Shown here piece by piece: positions 62,406 to 64,000 of a stretch of 64,000 nucleotides of DNA; the stretch's first letter is position 1, and each line of letters begins with the position of its first letter. This DNA comes from Neobacillus cucumis (lineage in GTDB: Bacteria > Bacillota > Bacilli > Bacillales > Cytobacillaceae). The translations under genes and the position numbers were made by a program. A model generated the notes under the pieces. It was not told where the DNA came from. It saw only the letters and a list, made by a program, of their open reading frames with translations, and did not search any database. The stretch is taken from assembly GCF_016908975.1 (NCBI RefSeq), contig NZ_JAFBEX010000001.1:1-64000 (forward strand), read 5' to 3'.

Positions 62406-63536
62406 TTATTGTTCTGAAAATAGAGGAAATTCCACATGAATAGTTGTTCCATTCCTACTACTTTCTATAAATAAATCCCCTTTATGTTCTTTTATTATTT
62501 GTCGGCTTACCAACAGCCCCAGCCCCGTTCCATTTTCTTTTGTGGTAAAAAAAGGCTGGCCTATTTGATTAAGTATATCTTCAGGAATTCCGCTGCCTTG
62601 GTCGGTTATACTAACTCGGACCCGACCGCCAACAAGAGGCATTGCATTTATACGCAGCATCCCCCCCTCGGGCATGGCTTCAATTGCATTTTTTATATAA
62701 TTAATAAAAACTTGTTTCAATTGATTATTATCACCAATAATCCATGTATTAGTGAAATTAAACTGTGTTTCCATTTGAATATTATTTAAGAGGGCCTGCG
62801 AAGCCATTAAGGTAATAACCTGCTCTAATAAACTCTGAAGATTTACCCGCTCATACTTTTGTTTGTTTGGCTTTGCGAGGACCATTAACTCTTTTAGAAT
62901 TTCTTCAATCCGGTCAATTTCGGAATTAATAATTTCAAAATAGATTCTATTCCCCACGTTTTCTCCCATTAGTAAATGTAAAAAGCCCTTGATGGCGGTA
63001 ATGGGGTTGCGGATCTCATGGGCAATCCCGGCAGCCAGCTGACCAGCGGTAGCTTGTTTTTCAGATAAACGAGATAAATTATTAATTAAGGCATGATACT
63101 CTTTTTCACGTTCCATCGCTAACCTGTTCTGCTTTATAGATGTGATATCCTTAATGACTAGATACGCGCCAAGGTAATCCTGTTCAAAAAAAATAGGAAT
63201 CGAAGTAACGTTTACATCTAAGATACTTCCTTCAATGACTTGTAGCTGGGCATCAAAGTTATCAAGTTTTTCCTGTTCTCTCCCTTTAAAGAAGGTTTGC
63301 TCTTGATTTAAATAGTCTGAAACAAACAATTTATTTAATGTTATCTGATGCAAAGTATCCCTCGAATAACCTAATAAGGGTTCACAAGCATGGCTGGAAT
63401 ATTCAATTTTCCCTTCTAGGTCAACTAATATAAATGCATCACGATTTTTAGATAGGATCGAAAAGTCCTTATCCATGTTCGTATCCCTATATACTTTTAA
63501 AAGAACACTCTTTCGATCGGTTCCATGCATTACCAT
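62406..63536 (-). CDS. Orphan PAS-domain histidine kinase (sporulation-kinase-like)
   Basis: A 376-residue cytosolic kinase with no TM segment. A PAS domain covers about residues 22-140. The phosphoacceptor is His173 in AGIAHEIRNPITAIKGFL (HisKA). The HATPase has the N box NQLKQVFINYIKNAIEAM, the G1 box DQGSGIP, the F box PFFTTKENGTGLGL and the end GTTIHVEFP. Layout resembles the PAS kinases KinA/KinE that feed Spo0F. No response regulator is adjacent. AAAGGAGGG precedes the ATG. Confidence 0.93.
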   Translation of the reverse strand: MVMHGTDRKSVLLKVYRDTNMDKDFSILSKNRDAFILVDLEGKIEYSSHACEPLLGYSRDTLHQITLNKLFVSDYLNQEQTFFKGREQEKLDNFDAQLQVIEGSILDVNVTSIPIFFEQDYLGAYLVIKDITSIKQNRLAMEREKEYHALINNLSRLSEKQATAGQLAAGIAHEIRNPITAIKGFLHLLMGENVGNRIYFEIINSEIDRIEEILKELMVLAKPNKQKYERVNLQSLLEQVITLMASQALLNNIQMETQFNFTNTWIIGDNNQLKQVFINYIKNAIEAMPEGGMLRINAMPLVGGRVRVSITDQGSGIPEDILNQIGQPFFTTKENGTGLGLLVSRQIIKEHKGDLFIESSRNGTTIHVEFPLFSEQ

Positions 63537-63567
63537 AAGGCAGACCCTCCTTTCTTAATTTATGAAA

Positions 63568-63620
63568 TAAAAAAGCCACAATAAGAGCAGGGAATTCCCT
63601 GCAGCTTACTGTGGCTTTAA
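63568..63620. terminator. Hairpin terminator between selO and the kinase
   Basis: AAAGCCACA (63572-63580) pairs with TGTGGCTTT (63610-63618), with an inner GCAGGG/CCCTGC stem around AATT. T-rich sequence follows on both strands. It lies 172 bp after the selO stop and 36 bp before the kinase ATG. Confidence 0.85.
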
Positions 63621-63791
63621 AATCTAGCATCAATTTCTAGAATTCGTTACCATTTTAAGTTTTAACTATCTTCTCCATTATCCGGTAGAATAGAGCAATT
63701 ACTCTATGTCCATCTTAACTATATAATATTTTCCCATTTTTGGCAATAAGTTATCAGTATTTTCTTAAAGTTCCATTAAAACCTTTTTCAC

Positions 63792-64000
63792 TTATGTACC
63801 GCAAAAGGTTTGGTAAGGACGAATAGACGGCTCAGGCAGTGTACAGTATTCCTCCTGTTCCGGATTGTGTGCATACGGGTTTGAGAGTACTTGTAATAGT
63901 TTGTTCATTACACTGTAATCCCCTTGAGTAACTGCGGCTTCAAGTGCTTCTTCTACCCGGTGGTTCCGGGGGATTACCGCAGGGTTACTGTTTTGCATTA
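63792..64000 (-). CDS. selO: SelO/YdiU protein adenylyltransferase, C-terminal end (partial)
   Basis: The last ~69 codons of a SelO (YdiU) pseudokinase-fold enzyme that AMPylates proteins. [15 protein letters not shown] and the final YQTFCGT are SelO family signatures; in E. coli SelO the C-terminal Cys forms a redox disulfide. The frame is open to the right edge, so the ATG at 63998 is internal and the gene continues beyond the window. Confidence 0.92.
   Translation of the reverse strand, partial: MQNSNPAVIPRNHRVEEALEAAVTQGDYSVMNKLLQVLSNPYAHNPEQEEYCTLPEPSIRPYQTFCGT

Overview
The window is a chromosomal segment of a low-GC, endospore-forming Bacillaceae bacterium. It carries small acid-soluble spore protein genes (sspE, sspK), a SAM-I riboswitch, PerR with its Per box, AhrC-type ARG boxes and CcpA cre sites. 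Gene order from the left edge to about 27.8 kb follows the Bacillus subtilis block yfhD-yfhE-recX-yfhH-sspK-yfhJ-yfhP-mutY-yfhS-fabL-sspE-ygaB-ygaC-ygaD-ygaE-gsaB-ygaF(bcp)-perR-ygzB-ygxA-rrn, read in reverse. The sequence looks like a Neobacillus/Mesobacillus-type relative rather than B. subtilis, but the species cannot be fixed from sequence alone.

Layout. 1-366 is the 5' end of a minus-strand 16S rRNA, with two promoters and a boxA up to 619. 0.6-11.3 kb is the perR/bcp/gsaB part of the block, with three modules inserted relative to B. subtilis: a PduO-type cobalamin adenosyltransferase plus an RNase J paralogue, a manganese catalase broken by one extra base in an A8 run, and a K+-channel-like gene with a three-gene ABC exporter. 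11.3-16.4 kb is a stand-alone glutamate synthase large subunit with an elaborate leader. 16.4-27.8 kb is the ygaE-to-yfhD block, studded with interspersed hairpin repeats and one array of evenly spaced palindromes. 27.8-29.4 kb is hom under a SAM-I riboswitch. 29.4-42.2 kb is a complete arginine pathway from acetylglutamate: argCJBD-carAB-argF, then argG and argH. 42.2-43.9 kb holds aroD and aroK. 44-50.6 kb is a dipeptide ABC operon in appDFABC order plus a MerR/TipAS regulator. 51-57.5 kb has a POT peptide transporter, a polar amino acid ABC system, panE and ilvE. 57.7-60.6 kb is iclR with acetaldehyde dehydrogenase and 4-hydroxy-2-oxovalerate aldolase. 60.7-63.6 kb is two MpsC-like (DUF2294) proteins and an orphan histidine kinase. 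The right edge cuts into selO.

The metabolic theme is nitrogen and amino-acid supply: glutamate synthesis, its conversion to arginine, peptide and amino-acid uptake, branched-chain transamination and aspartate-family entry. The argC and argG promoters share the same two-ARG-box geometry. The argC and glutamate synthase promoters each have a perfect-consensus cre site about 95-110 bp upstream, a position where CcpA is known to activate.

The most unusual features are non-coding: (i) an array of palindromes at 25984-26366 repeating every 52 bp, which is five helical turns; (ii) a family of interspersed long hairpins with conserved ends and cores that differ between copies yet stay self-complementary; (iii) a hairpin that would bridge a distant Shine-Dalgarno to the glutamate synthase start codon; and (iv) a ~70-nt hairpin between yfhE and yfhD that buries the yfhD ribosome-binding site.
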